This document shows positions 11,848 to 23,718 of a stretch of DNA of 64,000 nucleotides, piece by piece. Source of the DNA: Sipunculus nudus. Lineage: Eukaryota > Annelida > Sipuncula > Golfingiida > Sipunculidae. Where the stretch lies: assembly GCA_026874595.1 (NCBI GenBank), contig CM049313.1, positions 56,193,159-56,257,158 on the forward strand, written 5' to 3'. Position numbers and translations under genes: made by a program. The stretch's first letter is position 1. Every line of letters starts with the position of its first letter. The notes under the pieces were generated by a model that was given only the letters and a program-made list of their open reading frames with translations, had not been told where the DNA came from and did no database searches.

Positions 11848-13260
11848 TAAAAACATATTTCCACACATCATGACTGCCTAATATCAAAATCACTCATCCG
11901 TTTTTCCTCATATTTACCATAAATATTCCTCTATATACTTCATATGTACATGCCAGAAATAAGGTCTGTATTATATAATTTAAAAAAGTTATGGACTCAA
12001 ACATAATGCATTTTATAAAAAAATCAGGAAAGATATTTGATCGCTTAACACAAAACATGTTTAAGCTAAGGACTTTTTTCGAGTAATATAACTTTAATTA
12101 ATCAAAATTAAATTGTATACCCAAAATTAGATCAAAATCTTTTAAATTTTAAATTATTAGCAAAATAAAAATTGTTACCTTAAATTTTTCCCAACTTTGG
12201 CCACGGCATGTTTTTTTCCTGCAAGTACTGTGGATTTAATCTTCTAAGCATGTGCACATAAGGATTTTATCATTTAAAATCTGAAATTTAAAAGCTGCAA
12301 AATTAGGCTGGTTATTGAATTTTTTGGGGGGGGGCTCTTGTTGTTTTCCCTTACATTGTCAGGCATTCCACTTTGGTCACTGTAGGTCATTCAGTGCAGC
12401 TCTCTATGCTCCCCAGGCTGTTGGCATAATGATATGCAATCCCATCACTAGGGCAAGTCCTCTCTCCACTGAGTTGAGCTTGATCAGGCTGTCTGCAGTT
12501 AATACCGTAACACAGGGAGTCTTTTCTCTGCCCCCCCACCCCATTCTGTTGACAGACCTGTACTATGAACTAGATGAATCTTAAAATTAACATTTTTTCA
12601 GCAACGAGCAGTATCAACAGAGACCCACCCCCCCCCCCCCACCCACCCCTTCAATACACAGGACTAATATACAAGATGAATCTTATAATTTTAATGTTAA
12701 ATAAATTCTTTTTGATGAGACTTGGACAATTTTGATTTTTTTTAAAGAAAAAAAAAATCAGGAATTTAATACTAATATTCAAATCCTAAAATATTAGGAT
12801 CTAATGCAAGTGCTAACTGACAAGATTTAAGAAGATATAAATACTTTGTAGCATTTCATTCATATCTCTTAAAGTTGACGGGGCCTAGGTGTGAATAACA
12901 CTGTTAACTTAGTATTAACATTAGGAATATTGGTCAGACTTTGTGGAATTAATTTTTAACTCATATGGCCATATATTTAATTTTGAAAACGTAATTACCT
13001 TTTCACATTATTTGTTTATGAAATGTTACTTTTATATAACACTTACCGTAGGCCTATTTGTTCCCTTGGTGCATCACTAAATGGTTTAACCCATGTCCAT
13101 TATTCTATAATTTACAGATTTTTATTTTAGCAGGGCCATTTTCTCATAGCTTTTCTAATGATAATATACATGAAAAACCAAAAGAAATAAAAATATTTTG
13201 CCGTTACTAATATTTTCCAAAATTCAGCTGAGCGATGTGACCCATGGGTCCCTTTTTTTT
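11848..13260 (+). mobile_element. Family-B element, 3' part of outer nested copy
   Basis: It runs from TAAAAACATATTTCCACAC to the family 3' terminus TCAGCTGAGCG, then GACCCATGGG, TCCC. It matches the order of family-B copy 9,345-11,016, including poly-C tracts (about 12,628-12,640). It is the continuation of the stub at 6,595-6,640. The ORF at 12,315-12,584 crosses low-complexity DNA and is not credible as a gene. Confidence 0.6.
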
Positions 13261-14702
13261 CATGAAGTGCACACCTAGTGCTTGCTGACTTTAAAAATAT
13301 TTTGTTATTACGCTACAAGTTTTTAATTTTTATGGCAGGTGAACTATAAATATTGTTTTTAAAGGGACCCAATTACAAATAAAGCATGTTGAATTTACAC
13401 GAAAAATAGCATATTTCCTTTAAAATAACTATGTGACTGCCAAAATATTGCCTTGACACTGTTTGCTTACTCCTGTAAACAAGTGTTTAAACATCGGACC
13501 TGGCGCTAGGTACTGAGACTCTGTGCTGGGATGGTTTTGATAGGAAACTTTTGTTTAAAGCAAAACTGAACTGATAGTGTGAAAGAATAGGCATAATATT
13601 GCTCCTGATTATGTCCTTTTTAAAAAACTTGCAGGTTTTTTTTTCACTTATCAAGTTATGATCCAGTCAAGTTAATAATACCCCACATTGTGATAGCCAG
13701 TCATTATGCTAATCAGAGTCATGAACTGCTGATCATTTTGCAGTACTGATAAGCTGTAATTGCTAAAACATCTATATTTTCTTGAGTAAATCTTTTTCTG
13801 TTATTTCCTGGGTAATATAAATCATTCTGCACAGACATTTGGATTGAATATAAACTTCCCATATTAAGCCATGATTTAATAAACACCAGGAAAAAAAAAG
13901 TGATAAGTTTCCAGCTGTCTTGGCTGCTTGAAATTGGGACGGTTAATGCGTAATCCTTGTCTTTATTTGTCATTGCCATGAGGTCCCCCTAAGACTATAG
14001 ACCCCTGAATTTGTATGTACACTGTAGTCATCAATAACCAATGTGGGGCATGGTGCCATGTGTGACTCATTGAGGTATTAGTCATATCTTCTCACAATTG
14101 GTCATCTGCTGGGTTGTCTGTATTTGTTAAGGGTAAAAAAGTCAGTTAGTTATGTGGTGAGCCTCCTCAGGTATGTCTGTGACCATTTAAAATTTTGTAA
14201 CAGAAAATTTTAAAAATTTTATCACATCTGAACTTCAGTCTGAATAGAAGTTCAAATATCAGCTGGCCAGAAACTACATTTCTTGTGATGTACAGGATTT
14301 CTTTACCCCTTTGTTATTTGAAAAATAATCTGTGTTTTTTCTGTTTTTGACAAGATTGTCCCTAATTTCTGATTGTGTAGTTCTACAGGTTTTATTAGCA
14401 AGACTGTGAACAATGACAACATACTTGTTCACTGTGCATCACTTTCATTTGACTAGTAAACTTGCTGGATATTTATTCCAATGGTTTTCATATAATTGCT
14501 AAGTTTGATTCAGCAAATGTCATTAAAAATTTTGTCAAGTTTAGTTCTTCACCAGTCTTGGCTGATTCTAAGAAAAGTACTTTATATCATTCTCTACATT
14601 TATAATTTTTTAAAAGAATTTAACTGACCTCTTCTTTTTTTAACAAGAATAATTACATATATTTCCCATAGTTTTACATCAGATGGGAGATTAAGTACTT
14701 AA
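13261..14702. other. Unassigned AT-rich DNA
   Basis: No protein domain, RNA gene or repeat terminus was recognised. The longest ORF (minus, 13,719-13,979) has no recognisable motif and low-complexity stretches. Confidence 0.5.
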
Positions 14703-14710
14703 TCAACCAA

Positions 14711-15331
14711 CAGATCTGGGGTCACTTCAAATTTTTTATTCCAATTCAAGAATTTTTATGAAACTTCAATTCCAATTCAGTTCTATGTGCTGAAGAAAAA
14801 TAACAATTCCATTACAATCAAATGGTTTTTATACAATTCAAATTCGTAATATTCATTTGAATACATTTCATTAGTGTGACGAGTGTTATCACAGTTCTTC
14901 TTTAACTTTTGCATGCGTACACAACTTAATCTTTTGTACAGAATTGGTTGATTTCACTCCCGAAGCTTAATGAATTATCATTAATACAAGTTTTGTCATT
15001 TCATGTGGTAAGTCATATCAGCCAGACAGGTATGACATGTTTTTAAGGGCAATTTTTCCTTAAAATTAGGTTAATCCACCCATATTTGGATAAAGGATTA
15101 TCTGGATTTCAAATGAGTCGCCATTATTACCTAGAGAGCAGTTATATATATATATGTAAATAATCTATTTTGGGTGACGGAAAACATTAAAGTTCACATA
15201 ATCATGGGGTTGGTGGGGGGTGGGGAGGCCTGTAAACTTCAATTCCAGTTCATTTCATTTTTATCAATTCAATTCCAATTCTTCGATTTGCCCTTCAATC
15301 CCAATTCAATTCAGAAGTGACCCCAGCTCTG
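14711..15331. mobile_element. Non-autonomous hAT-type MITE (621 bp)
   Basis: The ends are CAGATCTGGGGTCACTTC and, inverted, CAGAGCTGGGGTCACTTC. Flanking octamers are TCAACCAA (14,703-14,710) and CCAACCAA (15,332-15,339), a 7/8 target-duplication match. Subterminal DNA on both sides repeats AATTCCAATTC. No transposase is encoded. Confidence 0.75.
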
Positions 15332-15339
15332 CCAACCAA

Positions 15340-16285
15340 GAGAAAATGTTTTTACCTGCTGACGTAATTATAATTATTTTTCTTACTATTATCATATTTG
15401 GACATTTAAATCACTGAGTGCATGGGTATGGGATTTGCCCAGAGGCAAGCACAAGTGCAAAAGCAAGCTTTCAAATTGACAAACCGGGCTGCAGTGATGC
15501 AATTTTGGAGTGAACTGCTCTACTAAAAATCCCCTAAGTGCAGACAGATATGAAAATGAGGTGAAACAAGCCACTAGGCTCCATATGTCTGTCTGCAGTA
15601 TCTCCACCGGTTTACTAGCATCATTGCTGTATAAGAACTGATGCCGATGGAATATTCTGTTCCTCTGCTCACCACAGAACTAAAGCTGCTGCTTTCCAAC
15701 AACTGATGGTAGGTTCAGAATTTTTTTGCTTTCTTATCTTAATTCTTAATTGAAATATTTACATCTGCAGAGTTCTATTTTGCTTTAGGACTGTAACAAG
15801 GCTGTAGCACTTGCTTCCTGTCTTGTTATTTGCAACCTGGTGTCAACTAGGTCCGGTGTCTACAACACTTTGGGACCATTGATGTATAATCAACCCCATT
15901 TCTAGCTGGTTCATAACACCAACAAAACTCTCAAAGATGCAACCATTTGTGAGTCATACACAGTTTTGGAGCACAGCCTTCTCATTAGGTGCTCACTGTT
16001 GAGTGTGGATGGGGGGCTGGGGGCTGACCATAAAAAAATTTCACCACTCCTTGACTTAGATTTGAACTCCTTTGTGCTCTGGGCCTAAACAAAAAAAGCC
16101 AGTTTTAGATATTTTCAAAGTTGAAAAAATTTTGCTAGAGGCTCAGCAAATATCATATTGATGGCCAATGATTATGTAGAATGTAGTATGTAGAAGAATG
16201 AATGAAATTTGCTTGCTTTATAACATGCCGGTCTATGTCCATTGTCTGTCCGTCATTAACTTTTAGCGCCACTGCAATAACTTGC
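15340..16285. other. Unassigned DNA
   Basis: No recognisable gene or repeat boundary. The short ORFs lack motifs and start or splice context. Confidence 0.45.
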
Positions 16286-16299
16286 CAGGGCCATGAGGG

Positions 16300-16480
16300 C
16301 CATGTTGTGTCGAACCCGCTTAAGTCAAATAGCCAGCTTTTGTCAAAGTTACAGACTTGATTTTCCGGACAACTCTAGTTAAATTATAACTAAATAATAC
16401 CTGCTTGTGTCAAACCTCAGATGTGTCAAAGTTTTCTGAGGGTCGCTTCCACTTTGACACAACGATGTTCCACAATGGTA
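16300..16480. repeat. Cluster of TGTGTCAAA-type motifs
   Basis: Motifs related to TTGTGTCGAACCCGCTT, TTGTGTCAAACCTC, TGTGTCAAAG and inverted CTTTGACACAA recur within 180 bp. This looks like the decayed end of a dispersed element with inverted subterminal repeats. Clear boundaries are not visible. Confidence 0.35.
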
Positions 16481-18004
16481 TACCGGTGCTACTTTGAGGT
16501 GTTGGAGCTATAACTTACCAAGAATATGGAGGTAAATGATAAAACATTAATCAATAAATAAGGATCAATTTCCGGCAAATCCATGTATATTATATGAGGT
16601 TGGAGATTACCAGACCAAAAACCTGGTTTACTTTCATGAAACCTATTTAGAATATTAACTAATTCAGTTTCTCTCCTGAATTACATCCTTTGAACAATTC
16701 ACACATTTTTAATAAAGTCAGAGGTAACAAGATTTGCGTTATAATGCATCATTTGAGGTGCTCTTGTCAATAATTGGTTTATCTCTAATTCTCCAACAGT
16801 GCATGAAGTATTAATATAGAAGTATTAAGACATAAAGAGGAAGGTAATAATATTTTAGATATGACCAGATTTTATTGATATTACTGAGTCTACGACATTG
16901 TGTTAATACAGCTCTTCCTCTACCTTTTGTGTACATGTGTTCCTCCTTAAGATTATATCACTATCAAAAATTTATTTCCATGTGCTCGTATTGTTCCATG
17001 TTTGTTGTGTGTTTTGTTTCACACCGTTGTGTAATGTACAAAGTAAGTATAACAAACTATCATAAATCTGTCATTAGACCCTGGTTTCACACCTACCTGG
17101 AGAGGAAGCTTAGCTTTGGAAGTTTGTTTTGAGCTGACCAAGTTTACATGTAAATGTATGGTGACACAATGTGAGAAATAATAAGGATGCTTAAGGGTGC
17201 TCCCTTAACATTTCTTGTTGTAAGTCCTCTTTGTGTAGGAAGTATTGTGTTTTTTGTTGGCTACAATGTAAAATGCTACATCTGGGCAAAAAAAGCTAAT
17301 GGTGTGTAACAGTGTTTATTTTTGTCAGGAAAATCTCAAAGTGCTTAAATCAGGCAACAGATGGCAGCAGCATTGCCTAGATACTACAGGCTATTTTTGG
17401 AAGGGGATGGATGTGTTTAGTGATCTAGCAATTAGGACACACCAAATTAACTGTACCCTGGCTAATGTAGTTAATGTATTCAGTGTGATCAGGTTATATA
17501 TGGCTATGCACTGGTTATCAATGGAGGCTTGTGGTACGACCATATGACACACCACAAGGTTGTGTTGTAGGCCACCTTGAAGCTGCCTTTAATTAACTGC
17601 CTTAAACAGGTTGAAACTACCATGAATTAGTTAATACAATGAACTGTACTTACAATATACCTGACAATGGAGCTTTTGCTTTTATGTTAAACACCATTCT
17701 TCAGCTTATTATATTGAAAAACATTTATAGCTTAAGGATTTTAAAGAAAAACAATTAGAACTGGAAATTAAACTGTTTGAACAAGTCAAAACGTCAGTGA
17801 TTGGAGTTATCCAAATGTGTAAAGCAGCCCTCTGGCAGTGAGGTTTACCAGTTCAAAACCCCCAGTCCAAGGGGGTAGGCACATAAGTATAATATTAGTT
17901 TTCTATTAATATACTAGTATAACTTTTATAAGGTTCTTACCAAGCCTGTGAACTGCAAAAGGTTCTTTAGTTAAGTATCGTTTTCTGCCTTTTGATCCAT
18001 TTAT
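16481..18004. other. Unassigned DNA
   Basis: No gene, RNA or repeat terminus recognised. The ORFs at 16,875-17,132 and 17,299-17,547 have no recognisable domain or coding-like context. Confidence 0.45.
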
Positions 18005-19293
18005 TAGCGAACCTGTGAGCTTATGCGATTGTGTGGCGGCGTCCGTCGTCTGTATGTTAACCCATACTATCTTAAAAATGGCAAGAGTTAGCACCACCAA
18101 ATTTTATGCAAAAAATTAGTCATCTAAAAAACTATATCGGATTTTGCTTATTTTTTGGCTAACTGCATTTTCTTAGATTTTATAGGGGAAAAGCTAAAAA
18201 ACCTTTAAAAATCTTCTTCTCCCAAATTGTTCAGCCAAATAGTCCAATATTTCACAGAAATGAACTTAGTTAATTGTGCAAGAAAGCATATTAAAATTTA
18301 AATCTCAGAAACAGCTGTAGCTATCATCACCAAATTTTTTGTTGGTCACATAGGTCATATCTGAAATTGAGGTATTGGTGGCGCCACCTGCATCGGCCCT
18401 TTTTGTACGGGGGTCATCAGTGCCTTTATCATACTGACAGCTACAAAAAACTTCTTCTCTGAAACCATATGGCCAAATTGTTTAATATCGCACAGAAATG
18501 AGCCTGGGGTAGTGCTTTCTGAAGTTTGCTCAAATGGTCTCAGTTCAGTGACTTTTGGCCGAGTTATGGGAAGCTGAATTTAGTCATATGCCATAACAGC
18601 CCATTTTAGCTCAGTAGCTACAACGATCTTCTTCTCAAAAACCACTGGGCCAAATTCTAAAATCTGACACATTAATTATCCTTAGATTTTGATAATTCAA
18701 GTTTGTTCAAATGGTTTTGGTTCAATGACTTTTGGCTGAGTTATGGTAAGCTTAACTGAGCCATTTTGCTGTATTTTCCCATATGAGTTATAAACCTGCA
18801 AAACGTTTTTTGACTGACGTCACTGAGGCCAATTTATTTAATATTTTACAAGAATAATCCCTCTGAATAATTCTTATAATAATTGTCTTTTATGGTTCCA
18901 AAGAATGAATTTTGGCAAATTATAAAGATTGAATTGAGTCATTTTACCATATATGTTAGCTGTGTGAAGCAGATACATCAAGCCTGGAACCAGTTTATCA
19001 GCATCCATTACATCATGCCTCTCGACATTTAGATTTCAGGTTATCTATTGTTAATATTGACAAGATTGTTTTTCAAAAGCTTTTAAAAATTGTAGATTTA
19101 TGATTTTAGATATTCCTCATGCAAGGCAATGTTTACAATCACAGGTATACAGCTCTCTGTAGGTATATAAAGACGGCTGTACATGGATTATAAATAATTC
19201 ATATACATGATAAGGAATGGTCCAGCATTGAAGCATAATACCTGGTGTATTTCCCAATGCACAGGTTTGCATTAGGCCTGTAGGCCTTGTTGA
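18005..19293 (+). mobile_element. Family-D element, copy without the family-A insertion
   Basis: It starts TTAGCGAACCTGTGAGC and ends GCACAGGTTTGCATTAGGCC then TGTAGGCCTTGTT. It is collinear with 1,358-5,662 but lacks the family-A insertion (empty site near 18,107) and about 2.2 kb between 'tataaat' and 'atatacatga'. It abuts a family-C element directly on the right. Confidence 0.65.
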
Positions 19294-19299
19294 TAAAAT

Positions 19300-20905
19300 T
19301 ATTGTATCCGCCAAAACAGAGTTTTGCGGATACTATGTTTTCAGCTGGACGCCGCCGCCGCCGCGTAGGTGTCCGGAGAACTCCTCCGTAACCGCTGGGC
19401 GGAATTTTCCGAAACCCGGGATTATGTTCGGGTCACATGTGAACTGCTGCGCCCCGATTTTGTTTTGACCTCTGACCTTTCCTCTGGCCTCTGCGTCCGT
19501 TTGTGCGTCTGTTTCCACACATAAACCCACATATCTCGGGAACCGTTTGACCGATCAGGAAAATTTTTTTGCACAAATGTAGCCCTCGGAGAGCTTTATA
19601 ACATACACCAAAAATGGTGGCGCCACCTGCAACCATGTTTGCACAGTGTCCATCTGTTTGTCTGCCTTGGGTTAAAATCACTCATATCTCTGTATTGGAC
19701 CTATCCACCTGAAATTTTGCATGTGTATACATCCTCGATAGCTTTCTTGATTTTATGACAGGTGGTGCCACCTACATTCACGTTAATGCTGCAGACATCC
19801 AAGCTCATATCTCCAGATCCATCTGACTGATTAGGCCAAAATTTTTAATGTGTATAGATTTCACATAGCTCTTCATCATATGCAAAACTGGTGGTGCCAC
19901 CTGCAACCATTTTTGCCCAGCATCAATCTGTTCATCTGCCTTGGAATAAAATCACTCTAATCTTAGCAGTGGTTTGACTTATCCAACTGAAATTTTGCAG
20001 GTTTATGCATCCTGGACAGCTTTCTTGATTTTATGACAGGTTGCGCCCCCTACATTTACATTAACGCTGCAGACATCCAAGCTCATATCTCAGGAACTGT
20101 TTGACTGATTGGGCCAAAATTTTGCATGTGTATAGATCTCACATAGCTCTTTATCATACACAAAACTGGTCAGGCCTCCTGCAACCATTTTTGCACAGCG
20201 TCTGTCCATCTGCCATTGGATAAAATCAATCATGTCGGCAGTGGTTTGACATATCTGCCTAAAATTTTGCATATGTATACAGCTTGGACAGCTTTCTCAA
20301 TTAAATTGCAGGTGGCATCACCTTGTATGTTTACACTGTATTCATTCAGGCTTATATCACAGGACATGTTTGATATATCCCCCTGAAATTTTGCAAGTGT
20401 ATAGATCCCACATAGCTCTTAATCATTCGAAAGATTGGTGGCGCATCTGCCACCATTTTCGCACAGCATTCTTCTGTTTGTCTTCTGTGGGATAAAATCA
20501 ATCATATACAAAGTATTAGTTTGACTTATCTTCCTAAATTTTGAATATGTATACAACTTGGACAGCTTTCTGGATTTTGTGGTAGGTGGTGCAACCTACT
20601 TACACATTTCAGCTGCAGACATCCATGCTAATATGCAACACACCTAACTCTATTTTCCATTGCCACTCAATCCATGCCTCACTTCACCTGTCCCACTCTG
20701 ATTTCAGCAGATACTACCCTTATTCTAGTTTTAAAATGTCCTAGTCTGGAACTTTCAGTTCGGAAACGTCCATTTTGCTGAAATCATAATGACTAAGGTA
20801 GATATGCAGGACATAAGAGGATCAATATTAAATTTTAAAATAAACCTCCATTCATACTCACAAACTTTGCACAGGTTCGCATTAGGCCTGTAGGCCTTGT
20901 TTTTG
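19300..20905 (+). mobile_element. Family-C element with ~115-bp internal units
   Basis: It starts with a hairpin (TATCCGCCAAAACAGAG and TTTTGCGGATAC) and a GCC-rich run, and ends CACAGGTTCGCATTAGGCC then TGTAGGCCTTGTT, nearly identical to the family-D 3' end. Internal tandem units contain 'ctgaaattttgca', 'tgtatacat' and a GGTGGCGCCACCTGCA-like palindrome. No transposase is recognised; the ORFs are repeat translations. Confidence 0.6.
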
Positions 20906-23718
20906 GATAATATGAATTTTATGGATGTGCATAAATAATGGTTTGTGTTTATTATGCAAAAATGCCTCCAGTTTAATTGATTATGAAAGTAACCAACCAA
21001 TCATCAATATGATAAGTTTATTGGCACACCACTTATTGCCATTACTCCTAATATTCTGGAACTTTTATCTTGCCCTGAGCAAGAGGTTAACTTAAATGTC
21101 AAGCCATGTTTGGGACTGTGTCAGCAATCAGCTCAGTGTCCATGCTGCTCTGTTTATCCAGTCTTGTCTCCACCAAATATAGATGGTACAGACAAGTGCA
21201 TGAAATTGAGAATGTACAAAGGCTTTCATTGACATCATCAAAACACAATGAACAAGAGTCATTGTTTGACTGTGGAAAATCCATACCACAATCTATCAAT
21301 GTTTGATCCATAAGGCCTGCTTAAGCATTATATATTTTTTCTTCTAAAGCAATTTGAATGAATGAAAGAGGGTTTTCCTGAAGTACTTATACAACACAAT
21401 CTGTAATCAGCAAAACATGAAATGATTATCAGAAAGCCAACAAAATTTATAGTAAATACTTCAGCCATTTAATAATTACCTTTGAAATTTCATTCAAGTT
21501 AAACAGTTTTAATTACACACATTTATCTAAATAAAAATTTGTTGTTTTGACTGTTGTCTGCCTGCAAGCTAGAATCTTAGATATATATATAATTTTAGAA
21601 ATAGGCCAAGAAATAGGCCACTTCAACCTGCTCACTTCTGAATTATTTTGGCATAAACTTGTCTTTATTTCAGACATATCTAAGCATCATGGCCCATGGG
21701 TAATTTGTAAAAAAAACTTTTATTATTCAAATAGACAGTGCAGCAGTTACAGATAGTTTTAGTCTCATCCACATATTGAGTGTAGGTTGTGGTTCCATGG
21801 TTATATCTTGATGTGCCGTTGTGTACTATGTAAGACTTATATTGATTTAATATATAATATTCACATGTAAAATACCTGTATAATGTATATAATAATACAC
21901 CATGGTACCAGTGGCCTTGAATGAACCCTTCTGTTGCATTCCCATAGGGCTTTATCATGGGAGGGTCACATACGTACACAGCATAAACAAATGTTACATC
22001 TGAGCAAAGAGGTCAACCAGTGCCTTCACTGACTCAGTGTTTTATTCAGAAGACATGCCCCAGTAACATGCACGACTTTAAAAGTGTTTATCAACACTGC
22101 ATGTCATTATTAAGTTTTTCTCAGTTACATAAAAAGTATAACAGTTTATGAGTAAGAATAAAAAGGCTTCACCCACATTTTGACCAATAGTACTGAAGGA
22201 ATAACTAGGTTTCTTGCCATTGTATAGTTAGTTGTGCTTGGTCTGCCATAACTGAAGATTGTCCCAAACTAGCTCGATGGTTGTCCAGTAAATGTTATTG
22301 GGGTCTGTTGATTCATTGCCAGGGGTGGGTCCAAAATAGAACCTTTATGCACTGGTAGGAATGGTTTCAAAATAAACATACTGCGCAACACTCAAGAAAA
22401 CGGTGTTGTGGTTCATTTTAGAGGGGAACGGCAAGCAACAGGTACTGTTCTTGTTATGCTCAGCATTTTACTTGTCCATAGGAGATACACAAAGGGAGGG
22501 GATAATAGTAGACACATATGGTGGGTGTAAAACTGTGTATGAAATGGAACTGCAAAACATATCTTTATTTTTTATACATTTAGAAATGTTTGATAGCTGG
22601 TGAATTGTAAAGGGGATATCTACAAAAAAAAATAGTGGTACAGCAGTAATCTGTACAGGGTAATTTTTTTGTTTTGGTATAACATTTAATTTTCCTATGT
22701 TATAGACTTTTTCTTTAGGTGTTGAAAATTTTATAGTTTAATACAGTGGGAACTTAAGATAAATGGCAGGAATAAAAAGATTGTACCCACAACTTGGGTT
22801 CAGATGTACAGGAAAATAGGAACATCGTATAAAATTAGCAGCATACGTTTTGGTATTTGCTGACAGTTAATTGGTGTTACCAGACTTTTGTGTAGTTGTT
22901 TCTGTCAGAAGCTTAACCTCTTGCTTAGTTTTAGCAATATTCACATTTTCACCATTAGAAGAAACAGGGTTTGCTTGTCTGTTTGAACTCAAACTTTTAG
23001 TTTTACTTGATAAAATTTAGTTAAAATAGGTAAAAATGTCACATCATTACATATACCAGGTATGTTTTGCTTATTCTGAGTAAGACATGCACCTATTACA
23101 ATAATACAATTACCAGCAAAAGAGAAAACAATGTGACCCTTTATACTGTTAAGATGAAAACTTGCTGACAGACATTTATAAGTAAATATAAGTTGATGAT
23201 TAACTATTATAATTAATTTCTTTATATGAATGATAATCTTTAGAAAGCTCTGAAAATGAAATAAGATGACATATGGAGTATGTTTGACACCAGGTAAGGG
23301 TTTTAACTAAATAGCAGAGTGAGCATGACTTTGTAAGTGCCCAGAGATACTATGAATAATCCAAATCCATGATTGGTTATTTCCAAAGTATAGCAAGTTC
23401 TCTTATTATTGTGCAGTTCATTCCTGACAGTACCAGACACTGTATTCAGTTGCTAGATATGGATGTAAAAACAGATGAAGTTAAAAAGATTTGTACCTGG
23501 TTCAACTCCAGTGATTGACTGGTAGTAAGATCATTCCATTGGTTACATGACCATCTCTAGTAATTTTCTGTTAAGCTCATCTTTTGGTATGATGTTTTAC
23601 ATACAGATTGGCAACAAAGGGTAGACAACTTCATTTACAGAGTTAACTATTTATAATATACTTTGTGACAACTTATTTGATAATTATGATTAAAAATGTA
23701 TTTTTCTGTATATTACAG
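20906..23718. other. Unassigned DNA, probably LARP6-like intron
   Basis: No convincing exon, RNA gene or repeat end was found. It ends at a splice acceptor (…TATTACAG). A possible donor (ACCAG|GTAAGG, about 23,293) lies 0.4 kb upstream but carries no supporting coding frame. The 99-codon minus ORF at 21,680-21,979 has no recognisable domain. Confidence 0.45.

Noticed and set aside
19300-20900. CRISPR-like regular repeats
   Set aside because: The repeats are imperfect ~115-bp units without short identical repeats or unique spacers, in a eukaryotic transposon.
23280-23300. Upstream exon of the LARP6-like gene ending at CCAG|GTAAGG
   Set aside because: The donor is good, but no coding frame or acidic N-terminal-like sequence precedes it, so it was not called.
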